Shown here: positions 40,979 to 50,151 of the stretch, piece after piece
How positions within the stretch are numbered: position 1 is the first letter of the stretch
Layout: each line of letters opens with the position of its first letter
NCBI RefSeq assembly: GCF_000024005.1
Contig: NC_013132.1
Location: 2,598,001 to 2,662,000, forward strand
Reading direction: 5' to 3'
DNA: 64,000 nt
Origin: Chitinophaga pinensis DSM 2588
Lineage (GTDB): Bacteria > Bacteroidota > Bacteroidia > Chitinophagales > Chitinophagaceae
The notes under the pieces: generated by a model
Database searches by the model: none
What the model saw: only the letters and a program-made list of their open reading frames with translations
What the model was told of the DNA's origin: nothing
Made by a program: the position numbers and the translations under genes

Positions 40979-41485
40979 TTAATTAGGTGTCAGTTCGCCG
41001 TTATATTCTCCTTTTACTGTTGTATTTACATATTTCAGATCGTATACAATGTTGTATACATTGTCCACCTGTCTGAAGGTAACCGAACCTGCGATCAGGG
41101 AGTCCAGCACCTGTGCATTTGCAACAAATTTGCCATTGGCAAAAGGTTGGTTATTATAGACAGCCGCATATCCAAAATGTTGCTTTTTATCGTAGTCCGG
41201 GGCATCGCTCTTTTTGAACGTGTAGGTCTGACCAGAGACGAGGACATCCAGGTCTATGCCTACTGCACTGGCATTTGTTGACAGACCGTCCAGTGTCAGT
41301 TCCTTATCTGCAAACATGAGCTGACTCCCTTCACTGCCCCAATCCATAATGTAACCGTAAGGGGTGCCTGTTTCCTGCCCGTTGTAAGTAAAGCTGTTAG
41401 CCGGGCTTTGGTTTTCATCCTCGTCTTTTCCACATGCTGTGAGTAATAGGGCGACTGCCAGCAGGCAAAGCGCTAGTTGCTTCAT
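40979..41485 (-). CDS. lipoprotein, tandem paralog A
   Basis: The 168-residue protein has a lipoprotein signal (MKQLALCLLAVALLLTAC, Cys18) followed by GKDEDENQ, an acidic surface-export type signal. The domain reads SFTYNGQETGTPYGYIMDWG, QLMFADKELTLDG, FGYAAVYNNQPFANGKFVAN, SLIAGSVTFRQVDN and YDLKYVNTTVKGEYNGEL, matching paralog B block by block. It has an exact TATATTTG -7 element 41 to 48 bp upstream. Function unknown. Confidence 0.75.
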   Translation of the reverse strand: MKQLALCLLAVALLLTACGKDEDENQSPANSFTYNGQETGTPYGYIMDWGSEGSQLMFADKELTLDGLSTNASAVGIDLDVLVSGQTYTFKKSDAPDYDKKQHFGYAAVYNNQPFANGKFVANAQVLDSLIAGSVTFRQVDNVYNIVYDLKYVNTTVKGEYNGELTPN

Positions 41486-41525
41486 ATTTTATATTGTTTT
41501 AACAGGTATAGGTGCTATAAATATA

Positions 41526-41533
41526 CAAATATA
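41526..41533 (-). promoter_or_regulatory. promoter -7 element TATATTTG for paralog A
   Basis: An exact minus-strand match, 40 bp before the start. The surrounding region is almost pure A/T (41510-41545), so chance matches are likelier here. Confidence 0.45.
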
Positions 41534-41606
41534 TAAATATATGTTGATGGTGGCTTTGAGAAAGGCGTAATCTTTGATCCCGTAACTATGATCAAAACTT
41601 ATAACA

Positions 41607-42107
41607 ATGGATCAATTTGCTGTGCCGGTATTGGTTGATCAGGCTGCACATACCATTCACCTTACGATCAATAAAATACCATATGAACTTAAAATACAGC
41701 CTTGGGTAACGCTGCTGGATGCGATACGTGAGTACGTGCAGCTTACAGGTACTAAAAAAGGCTGTGATCACGGTCAGTGCGGCGCCTGTACCGTGCTGGT
41801 GAACGGAAAGCGCATCAATTCCTGTCTGACGCTTGCCGTCATGAAAAACGGAGCCGACATTACCACTATTGAGGGTATTGCGGAAGATGGCATTTTGCAT
41901 CCTTTACAGCAGGCGTTCATTGACCATGATGCCTTTCAATGTGGCTACTGTACACCCGGACAGATCTGTTCGGCGATCGGTATGATGAATGAAGGAAAAG
42001 CAAAAACGAGGGAAGACATACAGGAACTGATGAGTGGTAATTTATGCCGCTGTGGCGCTTATCCGAATATCGTGGCAGCTGTGCAACAGGTAAATCAAAA
42101 GCTATGA
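41607..42107 (+). CDS. [2Fe-2S] small subunit of a PaoABC-type aldehyde oxidoreductase, without export signal
   Basis: The 166-residue protein has the plant-ferredoxin cluster ligands C53, C58, C61 and C73 (GCDHGQCGACT, SCL) and the second cluster ligands C112, C115, C147 and C149 (CGYCTPGQ, CRCGAYP). This is the electron-transfer subunit of the xanthine oxidase family. Unlike the second copy at 52011 there is no twin-arginine leader; the protein starts close to the first domain (TIHLTINKIPYELKI). It is the first gene of a three-gene operon with 4-bp overlaps. Predicted cytosolic. Confidence 0.92.
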   Translation: MDQFAVPVLVDQAAHTIHLTINKIPYELKIQPWVTLLDAIREYVQLTGTKKGCDHGQCGACTVLVNGKRINSCLTLAVMKNGADITTIEGIAEDGILHPLQQAFIDHDAFQCGYCTPGQICSAIGMMNEGKAKTREDIQELMSGNLCRCGAYPNIVAAVQQVNQKL

Positions 42108-43093
42108 ACAATTTCACATATACAGAGGCATCTGATATCGATAATGCTGTGAACGAAATGGCAGGACATGCTGCGGCAATGTTCGTAGCAGGCGGTACCA
42201 ATCTGATAGACCTGATGAAAGAAAATGTCCTGCATCCTGGCCATCTGATAGATATTAACAGATTACATCTGGACAGTATTGAGTTGCTGGATGATGGTCG
42301 CCTGTTTCTGGGAGCGTTGGCGACAAATGCTGATACTGCCTGGCATTCCCTGGTTGAAAAAAGATATCCGCTGCTGGCCGATGCAATACTGGCCGGAGCT
42401 TCTCCTCAGCTGCGCAATATGGCTACTAATGGTGGTAACCTGATGCAGCGTACAAGGTGTTATTATTTTTATGATACATCTACTCCCTGTAACAAGCGGC
42501 TGCCGGGAAGCGGTTGTTCGGCTTTGCGGGGGTACAATCGTATTCATGCCATAATGGGTACCAGTCAGGAATGTATAGCGGTGCATCCCAGTGATATGTG
42601 TGTGGCTCTCAGGGCATTAAATGCGGTGATACAGGTAAGGGGACAGCAGGGGGAAAGATTGATCCCTATTGCAGATTTCCACCGGTTAGCAGGAGACACG
42701 CCTCATATTGACAATAACCTGGCACACGATGAACTGATTACCGGTATTATACTACCAAATGAACGTTTTACGGCGAATTATAAATATCTGAAGGTAAGAG
42801 ACAGGGCTTCTTATGCATTCGCACTGGTGTCTGTAGCCGTTGTATTGCAATTGGAGGGCGATATAATATCCAATATCAGAATAGCTATGGGAGGTGTAGC
42901 GCACAAGCCCTGGCGGGATGAATCGGTGGAAGCGGAGCTGAAAGGTAAATCTGCCACAATTGAAACCTTTGCAGCCGCAGCTGACAGAATATTGAAGGAT
43001 GCTGTCACTTTCGGGACAAATGATTTTAAACCGGCGCTTGCAAAACGTGCGATCATACGTGCGTGTAAGGAAGCTCTAAATCGGGAAAAATGA
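42104..43093 (+). CDS. FAD subunit of PaoABC-type aldehyde oxidoreductase, with 4Fe-4S cysteines
   Basis: I start at ATG 42104, which overlaps the previous stop as ATGA; the longer frame is not needed. The 329-residue protein has the FAD loop FVAGGTNLID (27-36) and GASPQLRNMATNGGN. The insertion holding C119, C129, C138 and C157 (RTRCYYF, PCNKR, GSGCSA, QECIA) matches the extra [4Fe-4S] site of the E. coli PaoB/YagS subunit. It links the molybdenum and [2Fe-2S] subunits. Its stop overlaps the start of the large subunit. Confidence 0.93.
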   Translation: MNNFTYTEASDIDNAVNEMAGHAAAMFVAGGTNLIDLMKENVLHPGHLIDINRLHLDSIELLDDGRLFLGALATNADTAWHSLVEKRYPLLADAILAGASPQLRNMATNGGNLMQRTRCYYFYDTSTPCNKRLPGSGCSALRGYNRIHAIMGTSQECIAVHPSDMCVALRALNAVIQVRGQQGERLIPIADFHRLAGDTPHIDNNLAHDELITGIILPNERFTANYKYLKVRDRASYAFALVSVAVVLQLEGDIISNIRIAMGGVAHKPWRDESVEAELKGKSATIETFAAAADRILKDAVTFGTNDFKPALAKRAIIRACKEALNREK

Positions 43094-45321
43094 ATAACGA
43101 AACTACATATATAGGCCGGCCGATGAACCGGGTAGATGGATATGCAAAAGTAACCGGTGATGCGAAATATGCTGCAGACTATCATGCCAAAGGGCTATGC
43201 TATGGTGTGGTGGTTTCGGCTGGCATTGCCAGGGGACGTATCGTAGATATTGATACATCAGCCGCGCTGCAACTGGAAGGTGTGCTTCAGGTATTTACGC
43301 ATCAGAATGTCTCCGGACTCGCCTGGTTCAACCGCAGTTATAAAGACATGGATGCACCGCCAGGTAAGCATTTCCGTTATCTGCAAACGGATATGGTCGC
43401 GTATAGTCAGCAACCGGTGGCGCTTGTCGTTGCGGAAACATTTGAACTGGCCAGGTATGCTGCAACGCTTGTAAATATCAGCTACGAAGCGGATGCTCAT
43501 ACCACCAGTCTGACCGGAAATCTGGATAAGGCAAGACCTCCTAAAGGAAAAAAGACCGGCTTTAAGAAACCGGCTAACAGGGGCCATTTTGATAAAGCAT
43601 TTAAAGAGGCGCCTGTGCGTGCTGAAGCAACCTATTATCAGGGGGCAGAACACCACAATCCCATGGAGATGCATGCTACTACGGTACTTTATTACAAAAA
43701 TGGTAGTATCACCGTATATGATAAAACCCAGGGCGTTCTGAATACACAAAGCTATGTCAAAAGCGTATTCGGACTTTCCGGTAAAAAAGTAAAAGCTTTA
43801 TCTCCTTTTGTAGGTGGCGCGTTTGGTTCAGGATTGAGGCCGCAGTACCAACTGTTTATGGCTGTACTGGCAGCCCTGGAACTGAAACGTTCGGTGAAAG
43901 TGATGCTGACCAGACAACAGATGTTTTCTCTGGGATTCAGACCTATTACACAGCAGACATTATCTATCGGAGCAGTGGAAGATGGGTCCCTGCAAGCCAT
44001 TAGTCATCAGGCTGTATCAGGTACTTCGCAGTTTGAAGACTATGTGGAAAACATCGTCAACTGGTCGGGTATGTTGTACCATTGCAAAAATGTGCAGCAG
44101 GATTACAAACTGGTGAGTCTCGATACATATACACCACTGGATATGCGTGCCCCCGGAGCGGTGACCGGTGTATTCGGACTGGAATGTGCAATGGATGAAC
44201 TCGCATATAAACTGAATATGGATCCACTTGAGCTCCGGCGTATCAACTATAGTGTAGAAGACGGATCTATGAAAAAGCCATATTCCAGTAAAGGTTTGAT
44301 GGATTGCTATGAACAGGCCGCTGCCAGATTTGGCTGGTCGCAACGGAATCCGGCGCCAAGGTCTATGAAGACCGGGCGCCTGTTAACCGGCTGGGGAATG
44401 GCCACCGGTATGTGGGATGCAATGACTGTACCGGCACGTGCCAAAGCTACTTTTACTGCGGATGGAAAACTAACAGTAGGTAGTGCTACTGCAGATATAG
44501 GTACGGGTACATATACCATCATGACACAGATCGCTGCGGAAACCCTCGGGCTTCCGATCGATAATGTGACTTTTCAGCTGGGGGATGCTTCTTTGCCTTT
44601 TGCTTACCTCGAAGGTGGCTCCGCTACGGCAGCTTCTGTCGGTACTGCTGTGCAGAAAGCATGTTTGCAGATACGAGAGCGTTTATTGTCACTGGCTAAA
44701 GATATTCCTGATTCTCCCTTTAGGGAGCTGTCCATAGAGCAACTCACTTTCGCAGATGGAAAGATGTATATGATTGAAACACCAGCCAATTTTATTCATC
44801 TGAAAGATATCATGACCCTGACGGAGACAGATGCGGTCAATGTGACCTCTACACCACTTCCCAATATCTTCAAACAGATGAAATATGCGAAAAATACGCA
44901 TTCAGCTGTTTTTGTCGAAGTGCAGGTGGATGAGGAACTGGGATTGGTAAAAGTAAGCAGGGTAGTAAGTGCGATAGCCGCTGGCCGGATATTGAATCCT
45001 AAAACAGCCAGGAGCCAGATCATGGGCGGAATTGTATGGGGAATATCGGGTGCTTTGTATGAAGAGTCTGTGATGGATCATCAGTTCGGCCGCTTCGTCA
45101 ATCACAACTATGCCGAGTATCACATCCCGGTAAATCTGGACATCAACGATATTGAGGTCATATTTGTGGAAGAAAACGACGATGTAGTAAATCCGCTTGG
45201 TGTGAAAGGAGTTGGGGAGATCGGTCAGGTGGGAGTGGCAGCAGCTGTTGCCAATGCTATATTTCATGCGACGGGAAAAAGGATCCGGGATCTGCCTGTT
45301 ACACTGGACAAGTTATTGTAA
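43090..45321 (+). CDS. molybdenum-cofactor large subunit of PaoABC-type aldehyde oxidoreductase
   Basis: The 743-residue catalytic subunit has the aldehyde oxidase/xanthine dehydrogenase pattern: PMNRVDGYAKVTGDAKYAAD at the start, HNPMEMHATT, FVGGAFGSGLRP, DMRAPGAVTGVFGLE, QIAAETLGLP, and the active-site Glu710 in GVKGVGEIGQVG. It hydroxylates aldehydes or N-heterocycles. The substrate is unknown. No XdhC-like insertion chaperone lies in the window. A terminator follows directly. Confidence 0.93.
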   Translation: MNNETTYIGRPMNRVDGYAKVTGDAKYAADYHAKGLCYGVVVSAGIARGRIVDIDTSAALQLEGVLQVFTHQNVSGLAWFNRSYKDMDAPPGKHFRYLQTDMVAYSQQPVALVVAETFELARYAATLVNISYEADAHTTSLTGNLDKARPPKGKKTGFKKPANRGHFDKAFKEAPVRAEATYYQGAEHHNPMEMHATTVLYYKNGSITVYDKTQGVLNTQSYVKSVFGLSGKKVKALSPFVGGAFGSGLRPQYQLFMAVLAALELKRSVKVMLTRQQMFSLGFRPITQQTLSIGAVEDGSLQAISHQAVSGTSQFEDYVENIVNWSGMLYHCKNVQQDYKLVSLDTYTPLDMRAPGAVTGVFGLECAMDELAYKLNMDPLELRRINYSVEDGSMKKPYSSKGLMDCYEQAAARFGWSQRNPAPRSMKTGRLLTGWGMATGMWDAMTVPARAKATFTADGKLTVGSATADIGTGTYTIMTQIAAETLGLPIDNVTFQLGDASLPFAYLEGGSATAASVGTAVQKACLQIRERLLSLAKDIPDSPFRELSIEQLTFADGKMYMIETPANFIHLKDIMTLTETDAVNVTSTPLPNIFKQMKYAKNTHSAVFVEVQVDEELGLVKVSRVVSAIAAGRILNPKTARSQIMGGIVWGISGALYEESVMDHQFGRFVNHNYAEYHIPVNLDINDIEVIFVEENDDVVNPLGVKGVGEIGQVGVAAAVANAIFHATGKRIRDLPVTLDKLL

Positions 45322-45325
45322 AAAC

Positions 45326-45358
45326 AAAAAAAGGGCTGCATACGCAGCCTTTTTTTGT
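45326..45358 (+). terminator. terminator of the first aldehyde oxidoreductase operon
   Basis: A GGCTGC-atac-GCAGCC stem extended by A and T runs of seven, with one bulged G, follows the stop codon by about 5 bp. Confidence 0.85.
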
Positions 45359-45397
45359 TTTCAGCTATGGAGCCTGACCATTAAGGCCAGTATAAGT

Positions 45398-46132
45398 TTA
45401 CAATGACTGACTATTCAGTGCCGCCTGTAATTCCGCTTCATTTGTCAGATCCAGGCGTAATGGGGTAATGGAGACAAAATCATTTTCTACTGCCCACCTG
45501 TCGGTACCCTCTTCTGCTGGTTCCAGTGGTGTGACGGTGAACCAGTAATGCTTGCGGTTCATCGGGTCAGTGCCGGGAACGATCTTACCATCATATAAAC
45601 GTACGGATTGTCTCGTCCAGCGGATGCCCTTGGGGTGAGGAGGGAAATTAACATTGAAAAGGCTTAGTCCGGGCTTTTCCAGCAACAATTCCAGTACTTG
45701 TGCCACATAATCCTCAAAAGCGGCAAAATCAGGCTCAGATTTGCCCACAGGCGTACTCAGGGCTATGCCTTTAATACCTAACAGTACAGCCTGTTTAGCC
45801 GCTGCCAGGGTGCCGGAATGCCACATACCATTGCCCAGGTTGGGCCCCATATTGATGCCCGACAATACCACGTCTGTCTTGGTGTACAGATGTGTTCCCA
45901 GGGCGACACAGTCTGCCGGGGTGCCATTTACACGATATGCTTCAATCCCCTCGAAATTAATAGGAGAGGCTTTGAAGGAAAGCGGCCGGGAATGCGTTAC
46001 CGCATGTCCCATGGAAGACTGTTCCACATCCGGGGCAACTATCCTTACCTCTCCGAACCGGGCCGCTATTCTGGCCAGCGCTGCTATGCCCGGACTGTAA
46101 ATGCCGTCGTCGTTTGTGATTAGTATTCTCAT
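45398..46132 (-). CDS. surE: 5'-nucleotidase SurE
   Basis: I start at the ATG at 46132 (MRILITNDDGIYSPGI); the longer frame adds an implausible leader. The 244-residue protein has the SurE metal site (NDD at 7-9), VAPDVEQSSMGHAVT, PADCVALG, and VLSGINMGPNLGN. SurE dephosphorylates nucleoside 5'-monophosphates (broad range) in the cytosol. It is divergent from the lipid kinase gene with a 60-bp gap. Confidence 0.94.
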   Translation of the reverse strand: MRILITNDDGIYSPGIAALARIAARFGEVRIVAPDVEQSSMGHAVTHSRPLSFKASPINFEGIEAYRVNGTPADCVALGTHLYTKTDVVLSGINMGPNLGNGMWHSGTLAAAKQAVLLGIKGIALSTPVGKSEPDFAAFEDYVAQVLELLLEKPGLSLFNVNFPPHPKGIRWTRQSVRLYDGKIVPGTDPMNRKHYWFTVTPLEPAEEGTDRWAVENDFVSITPLRLDLTNEAELQAALNSQSL

Positions 46133-46192
46133 ACCAATGCGGCCTCCAATTTCATGCCATTGGGGTGGTATCCTTTTTGGATATTGATGTGT

Positions 46193-47086
46193 ATGAAAGC
46201 GCATTTACTGCATAACCCCAAAGCTGGTGACCAGGAACATTCAGAAGCTGCACTGATGAAGAAGATCAGTGACCAGCAGATCAAGTGTACATACTCATCT
46301 GCCAAAAAGAACTGGTGCAGGGAAATCTCTCCTGATACTGATTTTGTGATCATCGCCGGTGGGGATGGTACAATCAGGAAAGTCATTCTTGAATTTCTTA
46401 GCGGCAAAGCAGGAGAGAGGCGTTATCCGCTGGCACTATTACCCATGGGCACTGCCAATAATATCAGCCGTTCCCTGCATGTCACCGGTGAAGAAGAAGA
46501 CATTATCGCCTCCTGGCATAAACATCATATACAGCCATTTGATATAGGTACCATTGCCGGCTTTCATGAAGAGATGTTCTTCCTGGAAAGTTTTGGGTTT
46601 GGTATTTTTCCGGTGTTGATGGAAGCTATGAAGCAATTGGAAGAACCTGATGAACCGGAAGAAAAGATCAAACTGGCGCTTGTAATGCTGCATGATATTA
46701 TCGATAACTACCATGCACAGGAATGTAAGTTGGAGATTGACGGAGTGGATTACTCGGGGCATTACCTGATGGCTGAAATTATGAACATACGCTCTATTGG
46801 CCCGGGACTAAATCTCAACGGAGACGCGAATGTAGGGGACGGAGAAATGGAGATTGTGCTGTTAGGAGAAGATAAAAGAAAGTCATTCTCTGCCTATATC
46901 AAAGACCGTATTGCTTCCTCAGCGCATAAGGACTATGACCTCCCGGTGATCAAAGGGAAAAATATCCGTATTTCCTGGGGGGATGAACATGCGCACATTG
47001 ATGACGAACTGATACGTTCCCGGGATGGTAAAAGCTACATTGTCAGCATTTTGAAGCGGGAGCTGGAGTTTTTAGTGCCAGCCTGA
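46193..47086 (+). CDS. diacylglycerol/lipid kinase family protein
   Basis: I start at ATG 46193 (MKAHLLHNPKAGDQEHSE); the upstream ATG at 46154 would add a non-conserved leader. The 297-residue protein has the nucleotide-binding GGDGTIRK, LPMGTANNISR (the usual GTANDFA reads GTANNIS), and GDGEMEIVLLG near the end. It phosphorylates a lipid, probably diacylglycerol, sphingosine or undecaprenol-type; the substrate is not readable. Single gene. Confidence 0.88.
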   Translation: MKAHLLHNPKAGDQEHSEAALMKKISDQQIKCTYSSAKKNWCREISPDTDFVIIAGGDGTIRKVILEFLSGKAGERRYPLALLPMGTANNISRSLHVTGEEEDIIASWHKHHIQPFDIGTIAGFHEEMFFLESFGFGIFPVLMEAMKQLEEPDEPEEKIKLALVMLHDIIDNYHAQECKLEIDGVDYSGHYLMAEIMNIRSIGPGLNLNGDANVGDGEMEIVLLGEDKRKSFSAYIKDRIASSAHKDYDLPVIKGKNIRISWGDEHAHIDDELIRSRDGKSYIVSILKRELEFLVPA

Positions 47087-47153
47087 ACTTCTTTACTTGC
47101 TTCCTCTCTGTTTAAGTGGTAATTTGCAGCTTTTTATGTGATATCAGCTTTAT

Positions 47154-48137
47154 ATGAATTTGTTAGAAGTAACGGACGTGCGCAAGCAGGAAGGGGAAGA
47201 AGAAGTGCTGAAAGGCGTGAGCTTCACGCAGAAAGCTTTCCAGAAAATAGCTATCGTAGGAGAGTCAGGATCCGGCAAGAGTACCCTGTTGAAAATAGTC
47301 GGTGGTCTGACACAGTCAGATGGCGGTGAAGTGCGGTTTGAAAATGTGAAGGTGAAAGGACCGCTGGAGAGATTATTACCTGGTCAGCCAGGTATCGCTT
47401 ATCTTTCCCAGCACTATGAGCTGCGTAACCATTACCGCATGGAGGAAATCCTTGCCTACGCCAATATGTTAGCTGATGAAGATGCGGAAAGACTGTATAA
47501 GATCTGCCGTATCAGTCACCTGATGAAAAGAAAGAATGATCAGTTGTCCGGTGGAGAAAAACAACGTGTGGCTTTAGCCCGTTTGTTAACTACCGCTCCT
47601 CGTCTGCTGATTCTCGATGAACCTTATTCCAACCTGGATCCCATTCTCAAAAATACACTGAAAGCTGTGATCCGTGAGATCAGTGAAGATCTCAATATCA
47701 CTTGTCTGCTCGTGTCTCATGACCCGGTAGATACCCTTTCCTGGGCTGATGAGGTGATCGTCATGAAAGATGGTCAGATCGTACAGCAAGGCGCTCCTGA
47801 AGAGGTATACCACCAGCCGGTAAATGAATATGTAGCGGCATTATTCGGCAGTTATAACATGATTCCTTCTGCCCAGGCTACTGATTTCAGCCAGGTATCC
47901 GGTGTGCATCTCAATGATAAAAGTCTGTTTATCCGTCCTGAACGTTTCCGTGTTGTGGAAAAAGGACAACATGGACTGAGCGGAAAGATCCAAGACGTAA
48001 GCTTTATGGGCAGCAGTTATGAAGTGGCTGTAGCACTGCCTGCTGCGACTATCACCGTAAAAACAGATAACAGCGTGCTCAGAAAGGGAGAAGATATTTA
48101 TCTTTCTTTATCCCCGGCGGACGTCTGGTATGCCTGA
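47154..48137 (+). CDS. orphan ABC transporter ATPase with TOBE-like tail
   Basis: The 327-residue protein has Walker A GESGSGKST (36-44), Q-loop SQHYEL, signature LSGGEKQR, Walker B LLILDEPYSNLDP and the H-loop SHDPVD. Residues about 235-327 form a TOBE-type regulatory domain (SLFIRPERFRVVE, GKIQDVSFMGSSYEVAV), as in PotA, FbpC and MalK. These ATPases power importers, but no permease or binding protein gene is in the window. The partner and solute are unknown. Confidence 0.88.
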   Translation: MNLLEVTDVRKQEGEEEVLKGVSFTQKAFQKIAIVGESGSGKSTLLKIVGGLTQSDGGEVRFENVKVKGPLERLLPGQPGIAYLSQHYELRNHYRMEEILAYANMLADEDAERLYKICRISHLMKRKNDQLSGGEKQRVALARLLTTAPRLLILDEPYSNLDPILKNTLKAVIREISEDLNITCLLVSHDPVDTLSWADEVIVMKDGQIVQQGAPEEVYHQPVNEYVAALFGSYNMIPSAQATDFSQVSGVHLNDKSLFIRPERFRVVEKGQHGLSGKIQDVSFMGSSYEVAVALPAATITVKTDNSVLRKGEDIYLSLSPADVWYA

Positions 48138-48167
48138 TAATAACGCGAGATGATGTAAATTCGGGCC

Positions 48168-49724
48168 ATGAATTTGACCCAGGAGCAGGCTGCCATTATC
48201 AAAAGCAAAGGAGACATCAGGATCATCGCCGTTGCTGGCGCCGGTAAGACTACTACACTTATTGAATATGCGAAAGCAAGACCGGATAAAAGTATCCTTT
48301 ATCTGGCATTCAACAAGACTGTTAAACAGGAGGCAGAACGCAAATTTGCAGAAGTGAGACTCGCAAATGTGCGGGTGGAAACAGCGCACTCGCTGGCGCA
48401 TTACTATATAGTCAGAGGATCAAAATATACAATCAAGGGCGAGGGGTATAAACTGAATGAGATTGTAGATATCCTGAAGCTGCGCGGCCTCAAAGGCAAA
48501 CATACAGAGTCTATTCTCGCTACACATATCAATGCCTACCTTTCTTATTTCTGTAATAGTGCGCCCGCAAAAGTGCAGGATCTTGATTATGAAGATACGC
48601 TCACTGACAGGGAGGCCATCGAATTTGCCACTAAGTATAAGAAAGACATTCAGTATCAGACCCGCCTTTTCCTGGATAAGATGAATAAGGGTGAAATCCC
48701 TATTACGCATGATTTTTATCTGAAGAAGTTTCAGCTGGCCAGACCCAGGCTGAACTTCGATGTGATCCTGTTTGATGAAGGACAGGATGCTTCCGGCGCC
48801 ATGCTGGACGTATTCCGTTCACAGGAAGGCACTAAGGTGCTGGTAGGCGATAGTCATCAGCAGATCTATGGCTGGCGCTATGCCGTCAATTCCCTCGACA
48901 AACTCAATTACCCTTTATATACGCTCAGCACCAGTTTCCGCTTTGACCAGGATATCGCCGATCTGGCGTCTTATGTCATTCAGTGGAAGAAGCTGTATAG
49001 CAATCCGTTGACGGTAAAGGTCATCGGTTTCGGTAAGTCCCGTAAGGCCAATACAAGGGCGGTAGTAGCCCGCACCAATGCAGGTTTACTGGTAAAAGCC
49101 ATCGAATTACTGATTGAAAAGAAAGAGATCAAAACGATCTATTTTGAAGGCCGGATCGAAAACTATACTTATGCCAATGATGGCGCTTCCATCTATGATA
49201 TACTGAACCTCCATACCGGAGATGTCGGCCGTATACGGGATAAGACCATTGCGGCCATGGACAGCATGAAAGACCTGGAAGAGTATATCAAAACAACCGG
49301 CGAAACACAGCTGGGGATGCTGGTTGATGTGGTGAAGAAGTATGGTGAGAAGATCCCTGGTTATATCAAAAAATTAAAAGACTGCCACCTTGATCATGAT
49401 GATAAGGAGCAGGCTGATATGATCTTTTCTACGGTACATCGCTGTAAAGGGATGGAATATGATGAAGTGACGCTGACCAATGACTACATCACCCATGACA
49501 AGGTGGTGAAGCAGGCGGAGAACATCGATAACGTCAATATGTCAAAGCTGTCGGAAGAGATTAATCTGCTGTACGTAGCGATTACAAGAGCCAAGAGCCA
49601 TCTGTATATTCCACAGGAGATCCTGACCGGACAAAAGAAAGCAATTCCGGTGCTGAAGCAAAGAAGGGTCTCCGGAGCAGAAACAAAGGGTGAGCACTAT
49701 GTCTACGCCGGAGTCAAAAAATAA
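48168..49724 (+). CDS. UvrD-type superfamily 1 helicase, Fbh1-like
   Basis: The 518-residue protein has Walker A AGAGKTTT (23-30), motif Ia/Ib, DEGQDAS (motif II), VGDSHQQIYGWRYA (motif III), STSFRF, MIFSTVHRCKGMEYDEVTL (motif V region) and LYVAITRAKSHLY (motif VI). The GDSHQQIY...R and compact size resemble Fbh1-type helicases rather than UvrD or Rep, which have longer 2B inserts. It acts on DNA, probably at recombination intermediates. It is encoded alone, 30 bp after the ABC ATPase. Confidence 0.87.
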   Translation: MNLTQEQAAIIKSKGDIRIIAVAGAGKTTTLIEYAKARPDKSILYLAFNKTVKQEAERKFAEVRLANVRVETAHSLAHYYIVRGSKYTIKGEGYKLNEIVDILKLRGLKGKHTESILATHINAYLSYFCNSAPAKVQDLDYEDTLTDREAIEFATKYKKDIQYQTRLFLDKMNKGEIPITHDFYLKKFQLARPRLNFDVILFDEGQDASGAMLDVFRSQEGTKVLVGDSHQQIYGWRYAVNSLDKLNYPLYTLSTSFRFDQDIADLASYVIQWKKLYSNPLTVKVIGFGKSRKANTRAVVARTNAGLLVKAIELLIEKKEIKTIYFEGRIENYTYANDGASIYDILNLHTGDVGRIRDKTIAAMDSMKDLEEYIKTTGETQLGMLVDVVKKYGEKIPGYIKKLKDCHLDHDDKEQADMIFSTVHRCKGMEYDEVTLTNDYITHDKVVKQAENIDNVNMSKLSEEINLLYVAITRAKSHLYIPQEILTGQKKAIPVLKQRRVSGAETKGEHYVYAGVKK

Positions 49725-49727
49725 ACA

Positions 49728-50150
49728 CTAATTCTTTTTGAAATTGAGCAGGTCGATCATCAGGTTGAATGCATCCATGGCGGATGGACTGTTGAGTTTC
49801 AGCGGTTTGATGATATAGCCGGATACACCGAGCTTTTCAGCAGTAATTTTGTCTGTTCTGTCACCGGACGTAGTCAGTACAAATCGTTTGATCTGTTTGA
49901 GCTCTTCTTTCTGGTGCATGTATTCCAATACTTCGAAACCATTTACCTTGGGCATGTTGATGTCAATGAGCATGACATCAGGTAAGCCTTCATTGCCGGT
50001 ATTGATCTGTTCATTCAGCAGTGTAATGGCCTCCTCGCCATTTCTGGCATTCGTGAGTTTATAGAAAATATTCAATTTATCAAGTGAACGCTTAATATCT
50101 ATCACATCCAGCTTATCATCTTCTACCAGTAAAATATTAATCGGTTGCAT
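49728..50150 (-). CDS. CheY-like response regulator (Rcp1 type)
   Basis: I start at ATG 50150 (MQPINILLVEDDKLDV). The 140-residue single-domain receiver has acidic residues EDD at 10-12, phospho-acceptor Asp63 (LIDINMP), and the TTS and K near the end (LTTSGD, YIIKPL). It has no output domain, as in Rcp1 regulators that talk to other kinases or hubs. Its start is one base from the kinase stop, so the two genes are co-transcribed. Confidence 0.92.
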   Translation of the reverse strand: MQPINILLVEDDKLDVIDIKRSLDKLNIFYKLTNARNGEEAITLLNEQINTGNEGLPDVMLIDINMPKVNGFEVLEYMHQKEELKQIKRFVLTTSGDRTDKITAEKLGVSGYIIKPLKLNSPSAMDAFNLMIDLLNFKKN

Positions 50151-50151
50151 T

